Under the pieces are notes generated by a model. That model did not search any database. It had not been told where the DNA came from and saw nothing but the letters and a program-made list of their open reading frames with translations. Source: Oceanospirillaceae bacterium (GTDB lineage Bacteria > Pseudomonadota > Gammaproteobacteria > Pseudomonadales > Balneatricaceae). Taken from it: a DNA stretch of 64,000 nucleotides. The stretch lies in the NCBI GenBank assembly GCA_013215505.1, contig JABSQZ010000019.1, positions 20,505 through 84,504 on the forward strand, given 5' to 3'. Position 1 is the first letter of the stretch. Each line of letters opens with the position of its first letter. Position numbers and translations under genes: made by a program. Below are positions 26,750-35,801 of the stretch, piece after piece.

Positions 26750-27799
26750 ATGCAATTGCCACCACAGCAACATACCCCGTCGGCTTGGTACGGGTCTGTG
26801 TTACAAGATCAGCCACAGCAGTGGACGCTGACTTTAAGCGCCGCACAAGTGCTTGAGTTGGCTGCCGCTGCCGATGCCTGCCTGCTGCAGAGCGACGATG
26901 TCGGAAAAATCGACAAAGCTAATTTCCATTTGCCAAACTTAGCCCTCAAGCTAGAGGAAGTGCGTACAGCACTGCTCAGCGGCTTAGGTTTTATGTTGAT
27001 CAAGGGTATAGATAAAGAGCAGTTTAGTACTTTACAGCTGGCCGCGATGTTTTACGGTTTTGGGGCCCACTTGGGGAATGCCCGTATGCAAAATGCCCAA
27101 GGTCACATACTGGGACATGTGCGTGATTTGAACTTGCGCAGTGATGACCCTAAAGTACGCATTTATCAAACCAGCGAGCGGCAAACTTTTCATACTGACT
27201 CAGCGGATGTGGTGGCGTTACTCTGTTTAAATAAAGCGAAAAGCGGCGGTGAATCGCTACTGGTCAGTGCCGTGACCGTCTTTAATGAAATGTCTCAGCA
27301 CTACCCACAGCTGCTAACTTGTCTGTTGGATCCCATTGCCACTGATCGGCGCGGGGAAGTGCCGCCGGGTATGCCACCGTATTTTTCCATCCCGGTTTTT
27401 ACCTGGTATCAGCAGCAGCTAAATGTCATTTATCAACGCCAGTACATAGATTCTGCACAGCGCTTTGCCGGGGCATTTAAACTCACTGCCCGGCATATTG
27501 AAGCGCTGGATAAATTTGATCAGCTCTGCAATGATCCCATGCTCAACTTGCGCATGCAGTTACAACCCGGGGATATGCAGTTTGTTTACAACCACTCACT
27601 GCTGCACGACCGCACTAGCTTTGAAGACTATCAACAGCCGCAGCAACGTCGACATTTGTTACGTTTGTGGCTGTCGATGCCAGGCGACAGAGAGCTGCCC
27701 GAAGTCTATGCCCAGCGCTTTGAATCTGTCAGCATAGGTGAGCGTGGCGGGATGAATTTGCCCGCTGTTAAGCCTACAGCCCCGCTGCAAGTCGACTAA
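26750..27799 (+). CDS. TauD/TfdA-type Fe(II)/2-oxoglutarate dioxygenase
   Basis: About 349 residues. Iron ligands His148 and Asp150 in TFHTDSADVV, distal His in HSLLHDRTSFED, and Arg in RRHLLRLWL for 2-oxoglutarate. Residues before 60 have no clear motif. Start chosen at ATG 26750, which has AGGAGC at 26739-26744; ATG 26717 would overlap the SulP stop by 4 bp. It may cleave a sulfonate such as taurine, releasing sulfite into the local sulfur pathway, but other substrates are possible. The last 123 bp are repeated downstream (27909-28031). Confidence 0.85.
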   Translation: MQLPPQQHTPSAWYGSVLQDQPQQWTLTLSAAQVLELAAAADACLLQSDDVGKIDKANFHLPNLALKLEEVRTALLSGLGFMLIKGIDKEQFSTLQLAAMFYGFGAHLGNARMQNAQGHILGHVRDLNLRSDDPKVRIYQTSERQTFHTDSADVVALLCLNKAKSGGESLLVSAVTVFNEMSQHYPQLLTCLLDPIATDRRGEVPPGMPPYFSIPVFTWYQQQLNVIYQRQYIDSAQRFAGAFKLTARHIEALDKFDQLCNDPMLNLRMQLQPGDMQFVYNHSLLHDRTSFEDYQQPQQRRHLLRLWLSMPGDRELPEVYAQRFESVSIGERGGMNLPAVKPTAPLQVD

Positions 27800-27813
27800 A
27801 GTGAATACAACAG

Positions 27814-27845
27814 CTAAGTGACTAAGTGACTAAGTGACTAAGTGA
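27814..27845. repeat. 8-bp tandem repeat (CTAAGTGA)4
   Basis: Four perfect CTAAGTGA units just after the dioxygenase stop codon, within the first spacer of the 232-bp duplication. Confidence 0.93.
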
Positions 27846-27908
27846 CTCAGACGGCTAATCAACTGGGTGTGGTATAAACTCTATTGTTGCGGTGTTGCAG
27901 TCCAGGCG

Positions 27909-28031
27909 ATGCCAGGCGACCGAGAGCTGCCGGAAGTCTATGCCCAGCGTTTTGAATCTGTCAGCATAGGTGAGCGCGACGGGATGAATTTACCCACTGC
28001 TAAGCCTACAGCCCCGCTACAGGCCGATTAA
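27909..28031 (+). pseudogene. Duplicated 3' end of the dioxygenase gene, ORF of 40 residues kept open
   Basis: Near copy of 27677-27799 (last 40 codons) shifted by exactly 232 bp with no indels. It reads MPGDRELPEVYAQRFE and so on to its own TAA at 28029. Of about 12 base differences, 8 are synonymous and 4 change an amino acid, so it looks like the tail of a once-functional gene copy. A start would be ATG 27909, without a ribosome-binding site. Confidence 0.85.
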
Positions 28032-28200
28032 AGTGCATACAGCCGATAAAGTGTAGGGTTAAGTGGCCAGTGATTAGGCCGGCTAACAGCAGGGTCTGGT
28101 GTAACCTCTATTGTTGAAGAGTTGCAATCCCGAGCATACTGAGTGACAGAGAGCTGCATGGAGTCTTTGCATTGCTCTCTGCCCTTCCGTTTGATTGATC
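28032..28200. repeat. Third, decayed copy of the same repeat unit
   Basis: 28032-28140 aligns with 27800-27908 (shared CTCTATTGTTG and similar blocks), and 28145-28170 keeps traces of the gene tail (GACAGAGAGCTGC at 28145). It is too diverged to code. The gap before the DUF1203 gene holds nothing else I recognise. Confidence 0.65.
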
Positions 28201-28213
28201 GTAAGTTGCTAAA

Positions 28214-28687
28214 TTACACAGATGCCCTGGTCACTTTGGCGGCAAAGCAGCCAGGTCTGGCGTAGTGCAGATGTAAGTATTGCACTTTGTTATCCTCTAA
28301 CATATTGCCGATCATTTGCTTGAGTTCCTCACCTTCTACAACATCTGCGGTTAACATTAAATGCTCTGCATCAAAAGCGCGCACTGATATCAGTCTGCGG
28401 GTAATCATCTGCGGTATGCTGTCGACCTCGGGAGTCGCCTGGGTGGCGTTTTGGCGAACAAATATGGCATGGGATGCCTGAAAGGGAGAAGCTTCAGGAA
28501 GGTGACTGTAGTTCACTAAAATGACAGTTTCCCCAATGTCAGCATCCTCTAGACTTACCCGACAGGGGTAACTATTTTGTTCCTCAACGATAGTTTTAAC
28601 GATGTTTCGCTGGTTTAGTTCACTATCGGTCAGAGAAAAAAGAGCAGTGTAAGGCGTCGACGAGAGAGCATGTATTTGAAAAGTCAT
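28214..28687 (-). CDS. DUF1203-family protein
   Basis: 157 residues matching the DUF1203 pattern: an N-terminal FQIHALSSTPYTALFSLTD, central YPCRVSLEDADIGETVILVN and SPFQASHAIFVRQNA, then LMLTADVVEGEEL and a C-terminal HYARPGCFAAKVTR. No signal peptide; probably cytoplasmic. Function of the family is unknown. Single gene, convergent with the dioxygenase remnants. Confidence 0.88.
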   Translation of the reverse strand: MTFQIHALSSTPYTALFSLTDSELNQRNIVKTIVEEQNSYPCRVSLEDADIGETVILVNYSHLPEASPFQASHAIFVRQNATQATPEVDSIPQMITRRLISVRAFDAEHLMLTADVVEGEELKQMIGNMLEDNKVQYLHLHYARPGCFAAKVTRASV

Positions 28688-28915
28688 AGTAAGTCCTTTG
28701 CATGTTTCAGAATAAAAAAACTAGCATAGTTTGTTAGCTGCTGCCGCTATATCCGAAACTTGCGCTAAGTCGGGGATGATTCGTCCGCAAAGTTATTGCA
28801 TAATTAGTTTGTTGTTAACAAATATTATAAACCGCTGATCATTAAGTTAATTTATGTTAAAAATACAGTAACAAAGTGCTGTGATGCTCTTTGCTCAGTC
28901 TATTTAAGGTGCCTT

Positions 28916-29347
28916 ATGAAATCGCTAGATGCAGAAAACGCTGCGGCAAGAGATAAGTTAAAAAATGATTTAGGCTTGCGCAAACTGCTGGAGCGGATGC
29001 CAAAAAGTGTCCAGGATAGTTTTAGTGAAGAGCAATTGGCTAATATTAAAATTGCCATAGCCGCCAGAACTTGGGGCAACCATGCGATTGATCTGCGCAG
29101 TACCTTTAAGTTTTTTCGCTATCGCTATTACTATGTGTTTGTCGCCGGCAGAAACCGCCGCGAGTTAAGTGCCAGAGAACGTCGCATTGGACTTCTGATT
29201 CAAGCCGTAGCGCTATCAGCTTTTTTGACTTTCAGTGCACTGCTGGGGATTTTAGTGTTGTACTTGATAAAGTCGGCCGCGGGTATCGATATTATTCCCG
29301 GTTTTTCCTTTGGCGTTTGGGGCTGGTTTAAGGGTGAGTTTTTATGA
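28916..29347 (+). CDS. Small conserved membrane protein of unknown function
   Basis: 143 residues. The N-terminal part (to about 90) is soluble and helical, with RTWGNHAIDLRSTFKFFRYR and a basic AGRNRRELSARERR. One or two transmembrane segments follow (GLLIQAVALSAFLTFSALLG; ILVLYLIK). The pattern recurs in gammaproteobacterial hypothetical proteins; I do not recognise a named function. Single gene with its own promoter region. Confidence 0.75.
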   Translation: MKSLDAENAAARDKLKNDLGLRKLLERMPKSVQDSFSEEQLANIKIAIAARTWGNHAIDLRSTFKFFRYRYYYVFVAGRNRRELSARERRIGLLIQAVALSAFLTFSALLGILVLYLIKSAAGIDIIPGFSFGVWGWFKGEFL

Positions 29348-29432
29348 TTAAGCGCCCTTGATCGAGCATTAATAATCATCGGGATTTATGCTGGGAATGC
29401 TGTTGAATGGGCTGCAGAGCTTGGGGTTGCAA

Positions 29433-29462
29433 TAACTAGCGAATGACCTATCTCGCTAGTTA
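29433..29462. terminator. 10-bp perfect inverted repeat between convergent genes
   Basis: Arms TAACTAGCGA (29433-29442) and TCGCTAGTTA (29453-29462) with a 10-base loop, 14 bp from the desaturase stop. Candidate bidirectional terminator; no long T run. Confidence 0.55.
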
Positions 29463-29475
29463 TGCGCTGGCTCGA

Positions 29476-30381
29476 TTAACTTTTTGCCGTGGACTTGGTG
29501 AATAGACTCAGCACAGCACCGCCGAGTACAGCCTTAGTGATGCTGGATTTCTGGTATAAGTGCGTGGGGATTTTGTCGGCAATTCTGGCATGCAATTGTG
29601 GCAGTCGCGACCAGTGCACGCCCTGCTTGTGGTGATGGGCTGTGTGATAACCTAAGTTTCCGGTTAAGAAATTAAACACCGGGTTTAAGTTGTTGTAGGA
29701 GGCTTCAAACTCATTTTCAGTATCTAACCCTGAGTGATGCTCATAGGTGACATAAGCGGTAAATAACAAGCTGGTGATCATTGGTAAGACAAAGAGAAAG
29801 AGTGCCGCTAACGGATTCCAAATGATCAGACCGATAATGATGGCGAAAGTTAGGGCGGTGTAGCGGATAAAAATTTTCAATTGCTTAGGGTGTTTTTTAC
29901 CGACGGTATAACCTCTGGGATAAGCGGTAATCGCGACATTAAATGAGTATTCGATGACCCCCATTTTGCTACCATCCTTGCGCTTCCAGCGGCTTTCATC
30001 TTTCTCCTGATCAAGAAAGTTTAAATGGTGTCCCAAAACGTGGTGTAGACGCCACAAGTGGGTAGAGACACCTGTATGCAACGCGTAAAAGAATTCCAGG
30101 AAACGGTTGAGAGTTTTGTTGCGAAAGGTGAATAAATGCTGGTGATGGTGGTTCCAGGCGCAGATAACCCCTTTTGGGATTAACATAGCAAGATAATAAG
30201 TGAAAAATACAGTGATACTAGTGACTGTAAAAAATAGGACAAAATCGAAAACTGTTAAGCAGAGAATAATGGCAACTGGCCAGCGGTCTTCCTTAAACCT
30301 GAAAATACTCGGAGTTTGTGTTGACTGGAGACTTGCTTGCATAAAGTGCCTATAAGAAAAATGACTATAATTAGCGAGCAA
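29476..30381 (-). CDS. Membrane fatty-acid desaturase-like protein
   Basis: 301 residues with the histidine boxes of the di-iron membrane desaturase/hydroxylase superfamily: WNHHHQHLF, HHVLGHHLNFL, EHHSG and YHTAHHHKQGVHWSRLP. About four hydrophobic segments. Such proteins insert double bonds or hydroxyl groups into lipids; with this HTAHHH pattern it resembles bacterial fatty-acid desaturase-like proteins. Substrate and regiochemistry are unknown. First ATG is used. Confidence 0.88.
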   Translation of the reverse strand: MLANYSHFSYRHFMQASLQSTQTPSIFRFKEDRWPVAIILCLTVFDFVLFFTVTSITVFFTYYLAMLIPKGVICAWNHHHQHLFTFRNKTLNRFLEFFYALHTGVSTHLWRLHHVLGHHLNFLDQEKDESRWKRKDGSKMGVIEYSFNVAITAYPRGYTVGKKHPKQLKIFIRYTALTFAIIIGLIIWNPLAALFLFVLPMITSLLFTAYVTYEHHSGLDTENEFEASYNNLNPVFNFLTGNLGYHTAHHHKQGVHWSRLPQLHARIADKIPTHLYQKSSITKAVLGGAVLSLFTKSTAKS

Positions 30382-31265
30382 TAGTATTATATTGCTTTGG
30401 ACTTAGCCAGTAGCTTAGCTTTAATTAGACTAAGGTAGGTGCAAATAAGTCTTATTTCTGCTCTGCGGGCTAACAAGCGCTCCGTAGTATAACAGCTAAC
30501 TCGGACAGTGACGGGCCCTTGGTTAGTGTTCTGAAACAGTATCCGAATCCTGCAATCGGGTTTGGTACCGGTTGATCTAGGAACAGCAGATACGGTTTCA
30601 AGGCCTTCTCTCATGGCTTGTAGAGCATTATGACAGCGAGTGACGAGGTAATTCTCGACAGTCAGGTGACTTGGCTGTCATCGACATGGGCAGGGATATG
30701 AAATCACGATCTCGAGAGACTCGGCAAACCAGAGAGGTATAAAACTGGCTGGTGTTTACCCTGAAACCGTACCCGAGTTATTTTCATGTTGCTATATAAA
30801 TGGCGCTAGCATTAGCACCAGGTAGTGCTAATGCAGAGTTTCCAGATCAGCGGCGGGAACCTCAGTTATATTTTTGAGAGGCCAGTTACCATGGGTATCA
30901 TGACGTTTTCACTCTTTTACTCAATAATTTTGAGCGTATCAAAATCCCTCATTACTGCCGCAGTGTAATAGAGCTACTGCTACTTTGCTTAAGGCCCACT
31001 ACGATCTTCATTTTATCCTCTGCGGCGCTATAAAATTTGTTTCTAGTAAAGAAATACGCCATATAATTTCTGATATTTCCCAGCAGCAAAATTAAATTCA
31101 TTTTTACAGTTTCAAAAAGATAAAAACATTTGGCTCAAAGTGGTTATATTTTGGCATCAATTGTCGCTGTCGGACATATAAACGGCCGCAAATAGGACTT
31201 GTTTGCATGTTTATTCATGTATGTGATATACATTTGCGACAAAAAAATTAACAACGAGTTAAACC
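30382..31265. other. Gene-free region of 880 bp with two hairpins
   Basis: No credible gene between the desaturase and the chemoreceptor. It contains two perfect or near-perfect hairpins: 8-base arms at 30657-30664/30672-30679 and 10-base arms at 30809-30818/30825-30834. A third inverted repeat, ATGTAT-5-ATACAT at 31217-31233, sits just upstream of the chemoreceptor and could be an operator. The rest is unassigned; a decayed gene or small RNA is possible. Confidence 0.5.
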
Positions 31266-33254
31266 ATGAGATTAAGACATAAGTTATTCATTGCTTTTTT
31301 TGCTATAGGGTTAATACCTGCTGTAGTTTTAAGCATGTCGGCACTATACATATCTACCGACTCTCTAAAATCTCAAGCCTATAACCAGCTTACTTCCATC
31401 CGCGCGATCAAGAAACAGCAGATAGAAAGTTATTTCGCCGAGCGCGAAGGTGACTTAACTATGTTGTCAGAGTCGATTTTTGACCAAGTCGCGCAGACCC
31501 CTGCCGGTAAGCTAGCGGCGATGGGTGAGGCAAATCACCACTACTTTAAAAAGTTTATTGAAACTTATGACTATTACGATCTGTTTTTAATTAGCCCTCA
31601 AGGCGATATATTTTATACCGTGGCCAAAGAAGCCGACTATCAGACTAACCTGCGCAGTGGACCGTATAAGTCCTCGGGGTTAGGAGAGCTGTTTAAACAT
31701 GTGCAGGAAGAGGGCGGTTTTCACTTAAGTGACTTTAGTCCCTACGCCCCGAGTAATAATGATCCCGCTGCTTTTGTGGCTATGCCTTTAAAAGTGGCGG
31801 GTGAAGTACAGCTGATAGTGGCGTTACAGCTATCCACTGAGAAAATTGCCGCTATTATGCAACAGCGTGAAGGCATGGGTGAAACGGGTGAGAGCTATCT
31901 GGTGGGTGAAGATAAACGCATGCGCTCCGACTCCTATCTGGATCCGGTTAACCATTCAATGAAAGCTAGCTTTGCCGGTACTGTTAAAGACAATGGTGTA
32001 GATACAGCCGCCGCTGTGGCCGCCCTGGCAGGTATGACAGAAACGCAAATTATCATCGATTATAACGGTAACCCGGTATTGTCCGCTTATACCCCGGTAA
32101 AAATCCACGGCGTGCACTGGGCGCTGCTGGTGGAGATTGATGAGGCTGAAGTAATGCAGCCGGTCGGGGAGTTACGCTGGACGATTTTCATTATATTATT
32201 CGCCTCAATTGCAGTCATTTTAGGGGTGGCCTATATGATAGCGATTTCCATCACCAGGCCACTGGGCGGTGAGCCAGAGCAGATGAAGTTAATCACTGAT
32301 AAGATTGCCGCGGGTGATCTGACTGAAAAGTTCAGCGACGAAATTGAGCATGGCGGGGTCTACGGCGCCATGGGTAGGATGTCGAAAGGTTTACAGCAAG
32401 TGATCGGCAGTATCGCCAATGTCAGCACTGAGTTGTCCAGTGCCGCCAGCCAAACCAGCAGTACCGCAGAGCAATCCAATGTCAGTTTGCACGAGCAGCA
32501 AGTGAATATAGAAGGTGTCTCTACCGCTATGACCGAGATGAGCGCGACTATTTTGCAAGTGGCCAACAGCGCCCGTTCCGTGGCCGATTCCACACAGCAA
32601 GTTGAAGTGATTTCGCAGACGGCACACAGCCAAGTGACGGGTACTATTAGTGTCATAGAGGAATTATCCAGCGAAATAAATTCCGCTGCCAGCGTGATAG
32701 CGCAAGTGCAGGAAAACTCACAATCTATAGGCTCGATTTTGGAAGTGATTCGCGGTATTGCCGACCAAACCAACTTGTTGGCGCTCAATGCAGCTATTGA
32801 GGCTGCCAGAGCGGGAGATCAAGGTCGCGGTTTTGCCGTAGTCGCCGATGAAGTGCGACAACTAGCGCAAAAAACTCAGAGTTCTACCTTAGATATCAGA
32901 GATATGATTGAACTGTTGCAGCAGGGAACTCAGCAGGCGGTAGAAGTGATGCAACAGAGCACCGATAAGGCCAGAGATACAGTGGCTTCGGCGAAAGATA
33001 CGGCTAGCTCTATAGACACATCTTATCGGGAGATCCAATTGATTTCCGAAAACGCCATGCAAATAGCTGCTGCCGCCGATCAGCAATCGATTGCTGCAGA
33101 AGAGGTGAATAAAGCGCTGGTCGCTATCAATCAAGCGGCACAACAAAATGCTATTGGTATAGAGGAGATCACCACCACCAGTGAGCACTTGAATTCACTG
33201 GCGGTTGATCTGCAGCAGATAACCGGGAAATTTACTTTAAGTAAAAGTGCTTAA
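31266..33254 (+). CDS. Methyl-accepting chemotaxis protein with Cache-type sensor
   Basis: 662 residues: membrane segment at about 7-28, a large periplasmic Cache sensor (about 35-300), second membrane segment (about 305-325), HAMP linker (about 330-380), and a cytoplasmic signalling domain whose hairpin reads [20 protein letters not shown] then [19 protein letters not shown]. Senses an external ligand and signals to CheA. No che gene lies nearby. Stop is followed by a hairpin (33276-33310). Confidence 0.95.
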   Translation: MRLRHKLFIAFFAIGLIPAVVLSMSALYISTDSLKSQAYNQLTSIRAIKKQQIESYFAEREGDLTMLSESIFDQVAQTPAGKLAAMGEANHHYFKKFIETYDYYDLFLISPQGDIFYTVAKEADYQTNLRSGPYKSSGLGELFKHVQEEGGFHLSDFSPYAPSNNDPAAFVAMPLKVAGEVQLIVALQLSTEKIAAIMQQREGMGETGESYLVGEDKRMRSDSYLDPVNHSMKASFAGTVKDNGVDTAAAVAALAGMTETQIIIDYNGNPVLSAYTPVKIHGVHWALLVEIDEAEVMQPVGELRWTIFIILFASIAVILGVAYMIAISITRPLGGEPEQMKLITDKIAAGDLTEKFSDEIEHGGVYGAMGRMSKGLQQVIGSIANVSTELSSAASQTSSTAEQSNVSLHEQQVNIEGVSTAMTEMSATILQVANSARSVADSTQQVEVISQTAHSQVTGTISVIEELSSEINSAASVIAQVQENSQSIGSILEVIRGIADQTNLLALNAAIEAARAGDQGRGFAVVADEVRQLAQKTQSSTLDIRDMIELLQQGTQQAVEVMQQSTDKARDTVASAKDTASSIDTSYREIQLISENAMQIAAAADQQSIAAEEVNKALVAINQAAQQNAIGIEEITTTSEHLNSLAVDLQQITGKFTLSKSA

Positions 33255-33275
33255 TGCACAGCTACAAAGGCACTA

Positions 33276-33310
33276 CACAGCTATTAGCTTATGAAAAGTT
33301 AATAGCTGTG
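33276..33310. terminator. Hairpin after the chemoreceptor gene
   Basis: Eleven-base perfect arms (33276-33286, 33300-33310) with a 13-base loop lie between convergent genes; probable bidirectional terminator. A T run (TTTTT) is at 33321-33325. Confidence 0.65.
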
Positions 33311-33317
33311 CTGCAAA

Positions 33318-34229
33318 TTAATTTTTAGAGCTTGTCAGCCGCGCTCCTTGTCGGGCTCTATTGAAAGCCCGCCCGAGGGTGTCGAAAAAGATTGGCAGTG
33401 CCACCCCGGCGATAATTAACCCGCAGGCGATTAATTTATCACTGGCTATCTGTTCATCGTAAAAAATCACTGAGCCCAATAATGCAAAGATAGGAATTAA
33501 TAGTTTTAGTGGGCCCATAGTGGTAAGGGGGTAAATAGTTAGCAATTTATTCCAAATCCAATAGCCGATCACAGTAGTTGGGTACGCCTGAAACAATACC
33601 GAGGCAAAGGCGATTTGATTAAAGTCGCCGCTCAGGGCGATGAATCCGCTGCTACCGTTAGTCAGGTAGGCTAATGCGAACAGCGGTAGGGGAGCGAACA
33701 GGCTAGACCAAACCACGAAGCTAAACATTTCTTTGATGTTGGCTTTTTTAATGATCAAGGTGGCGCTGCTCAAGCTGATGGCGGCGATAATGGCGAGTAT
33801 TGCACCAGTGGTTGTCACTGATCCATCTTCTATACTGAACACCATTACCAGGCCTGTAAGCGAAAGCAATAGTCCCAGCTTGCTGCTAGTGCTTAAGCGT
33901 TCTCTGAGCATTACCACACCGAGAATGACACTGATAAATGCACTGGCTTCCAGGATCACTCCGGCCATCCCCGCCGACAGTCCCTCGGCAATTGACAGTG
34001 ACATCATACCCCAGACACCGACCCCGAAAATCACCCCGTAGCTGACTAAATAGCCCCAGCTTACGTCAGGTTTGCGGACAAAAAATATCAGCGGTAATGT
34101 GGCAAAGGTAAATCTTAGACCGGCAACAATGAAAGGGTCCATAGTATCAACGCCGGCTTTAATCACCGAAAAATTAAACCCCCACAGACAAGTGACAGCA
34201 ATAGCGAGTAATAAGTGTAAAGGTTTCAT
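33318..34229 (-). CDS. DMT-superfamily EamA transporter
   Basis: 303 residues with ten predicted membrane segments in two EamA halves (WGFNFSVIKAGV in the first, SVLFQAYPTTVIGYWIWNKLL in the second). Family members mainly export amino acids or metabolites. Divergent from a MocR-type regulator 94 bp away, a typical regulator-exporter pair. Confidence 0.92.
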   Translation of the reverse strand: MKPLHLLLAIAVTCLWGFNFSVIKAGVDTMDPFIVAGLRFTFATLPLIFFVRKPDVSWGYLVSYGVIFGVGVWGMMSLSIAEGLSAGMAGVILEASAFISVILGVVMLRERLSTSSKLGLLLSLTGLVMVFSIEDGSVTTTGAILAIIAAISLSSATLIIKKANIKEMFSFVVWSSLFAPLPLFALAYLTNGSSGFIALSGDFNQIAFASVLFQAYPTTVIGYWIWNKLLTIYPLTTMGPLKLLIPIFALLGSVIFYDEQIASDKLIACGLIIAGVALPIFFDTLGRAFNRARQGARLTSSKN

Positions 34230-34322
34230 CTTTAGCTCCCAGTTAGATTTGATTTGACTATTATGGGATTTTAAGAAAAAATAAACAGATGCAATTATTG
34301 GAAATTTTTAGGGTACAGTTTT

Positions 34323-35747
34323 ATGAGTGCACGTTATATTGAATTGTCTGATGAGATTATCCAGCAGATATCCACAGGAAAATTAGCTCAGGGGCAGCGC
34401 ATGCCTTCAATTAGAAAAATGACTAAGCAGCATAATGTCAGTATCACTACGGCCTTGAATTGTTACCATCGATTGCAGGAGCAAGGATGGTTGCACTCTG
34501 TGCCACAATCGGGCTTTTTTGTCAGCCAGCCTTTGGATAAGTCAGAGGTCCCGGTATTTCCAAAGTTTAAAGCGCAAGTGTCTAAGCCTAGAGCCGCAGC
34601 TTTGGTTCCGCCATCGCAACGGGGGCCGCTGTTCTCTGCGCAGCTTTCACCTGCGTTGATTCCGATGGCGGTACTGAATAGGGCGCTAATGCGAGGTAAT
34701 TTAAAAAGCGGCGACGCGCTGTATCAGTATCCGGACCCCCAGGGCGAGGTGAGCTTGCGCAATGCATTAGCCAGTCATTTCAGTCAGCGGTATTTTCCGC
34801 TGGATAGCGATAACTTAGTTATCACCAATGGCTGTATTGATGCGGTGCGCACTGCCTTGGAAATTACTACTAAAGCTGGCGATGCGGTTGCTGTCTCCTC
34901 GCCGTGCTTTAACGGTTTGCTCTGTCTGTTAGAGAATATGGGACGCTTAGTGGTGGAAATCCCCTGTGATAATGACGGGCTGGATCTCGTACAGTTAGAA
35001 CAATATCTGGCGGCTGAATCGGTAGCTGCCTGCCTGCTTAGCGCCAATTTTATTAATCCCCAGGGGATTTGCCTGAGTGTAAAGCAAAAGAAAAAAATTG
35101 CTGAACTGGCTACGCAATACCGTATCCCTGTGATTGAAGATGATGTGTTTTTAGAGCTGAGTTACAGCAAGGTGGCACCGCTGCCGATTAAAAATTGGGA
35201 TAGCGCTGGTTGGGTAATCTGGTGCGGCTCAGTGTCAAAAACCTTAGCGGCAGGTTACAGGTTGGGCTGGTGTGATCCGGGCCGCTATTTTCAACGCTAT
35301 TTGGCGCACCGCGATGCGCTGTCGATCAGCGTTAATCAGCTGGCGCAAAATGCGGTCAGTGAATTTGTCACTTCCGGGCAATATATTAAACATTTAAGAC
35401 GCCTGAGAATGGCTTTAGCGGCGCGCGCTTACAGTTATCACCAGTTGTTACGTGAGCATTTACCTGCTGCAGCCAGAATCAGTGCCGCGGAGGGAGGTTT
35501 GGTCATTTGGGTGCAAATTAGCGGCTTAGATAGCAAGCTATTGTTAGCTAAATGCAAAAGCCAAGGTATTCATTTTCGTATCGGCAGCGAGTTTAGCAGT
35601 TTGAATTTATACGGGGATTGTTTTCGGCTGAATATTGGCTGGGCGGTGTGCGCTGATAGTGCTGATCCGGGATGGCAGCAGTTGCGGCAACAGTTAACGG
35701 TGCTTTGTGCACTGGTAAAAGAAGCGACTTTTCAGACGGCAGAATAA
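34323..35747 (+). CDS. MocR-family regulator (GntR HTH plus aminotransferase-like domain)
   Basis: 474 residues. N-terminal GntR winged helix (about 1-70, RMPSIRKMTKQHNVSITTAL), then an aspartate-aminotransferase-like domain with a PLP site near SVSKTLAAGYRLGWC (the Lys in the SxSK pattern). MocR proteins often control PLP, taurine or amino-acid genes. It may regulate the divergent exporter. Ends at a bidirectional terminator. Confidence 0.93.
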   Translation: MSARYIELSDEIIQQISTGKLAQGQRMPSIRKMTKQHNVSITTALNCYHRLQEQGWLHSVPQSGFFVSQPLDKSEVPVFPKFKAQVSKPRAAALVPPSQRGPLFSAQLSPALIPMAVLNRALMRGNLKSGDALYQYPDPQGEVSLRNALASHFSQRYFPLDSDNLVITNGCIDAVRTALEITTKAGDAVAVSSPCFNGLLCLLENMGRLVVEIPCDNDGLDLVQLEQYLAAESVAACLLSANFINPQGICLSVKQKKKIAELATQYRIPVIEDDVFLELSYSKVAPLPIKNWDSAGWVIWCGSVSKTLAAGYRLGWCDPGRYFQRYLAHRDALSISVNQLAQNAVSEFVTSGQYIKHLRRLRMALAARAYSYHQLLREHLPAAARISAAEGGLVIWVQISGLDSKLLLAKCKSQGIHFRIGSEFSSLNLYGDCFRLNIGWAVCADSADPGWQQLRQQLTVLCALVKEATFQTAE

Positions 35748-35752
35748 AAGAA

Positions 35753-35780
35753 AACCCCGAGGATTTGCATCGTCGGGGTT
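35753..35780. terminator. Bidirectional terminator between mocR-type gene and fusA2
   Basis: Arms AACCCCGA (35753-35760) and TCGGGGTT (35773-35780), A run before and T-rich sequence after, between two convergent genes. Confidence 0.8.
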
Positions 35781-35801
35781 ATTTTAGCGGCTAAAAATTA
35801 T

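Noticed and set aside
30387..30614. 75-codon minus-strand ORF after the desaturase gene
   Set aside because: No ribosome-binding site, no recognisable domain and atypical composition.
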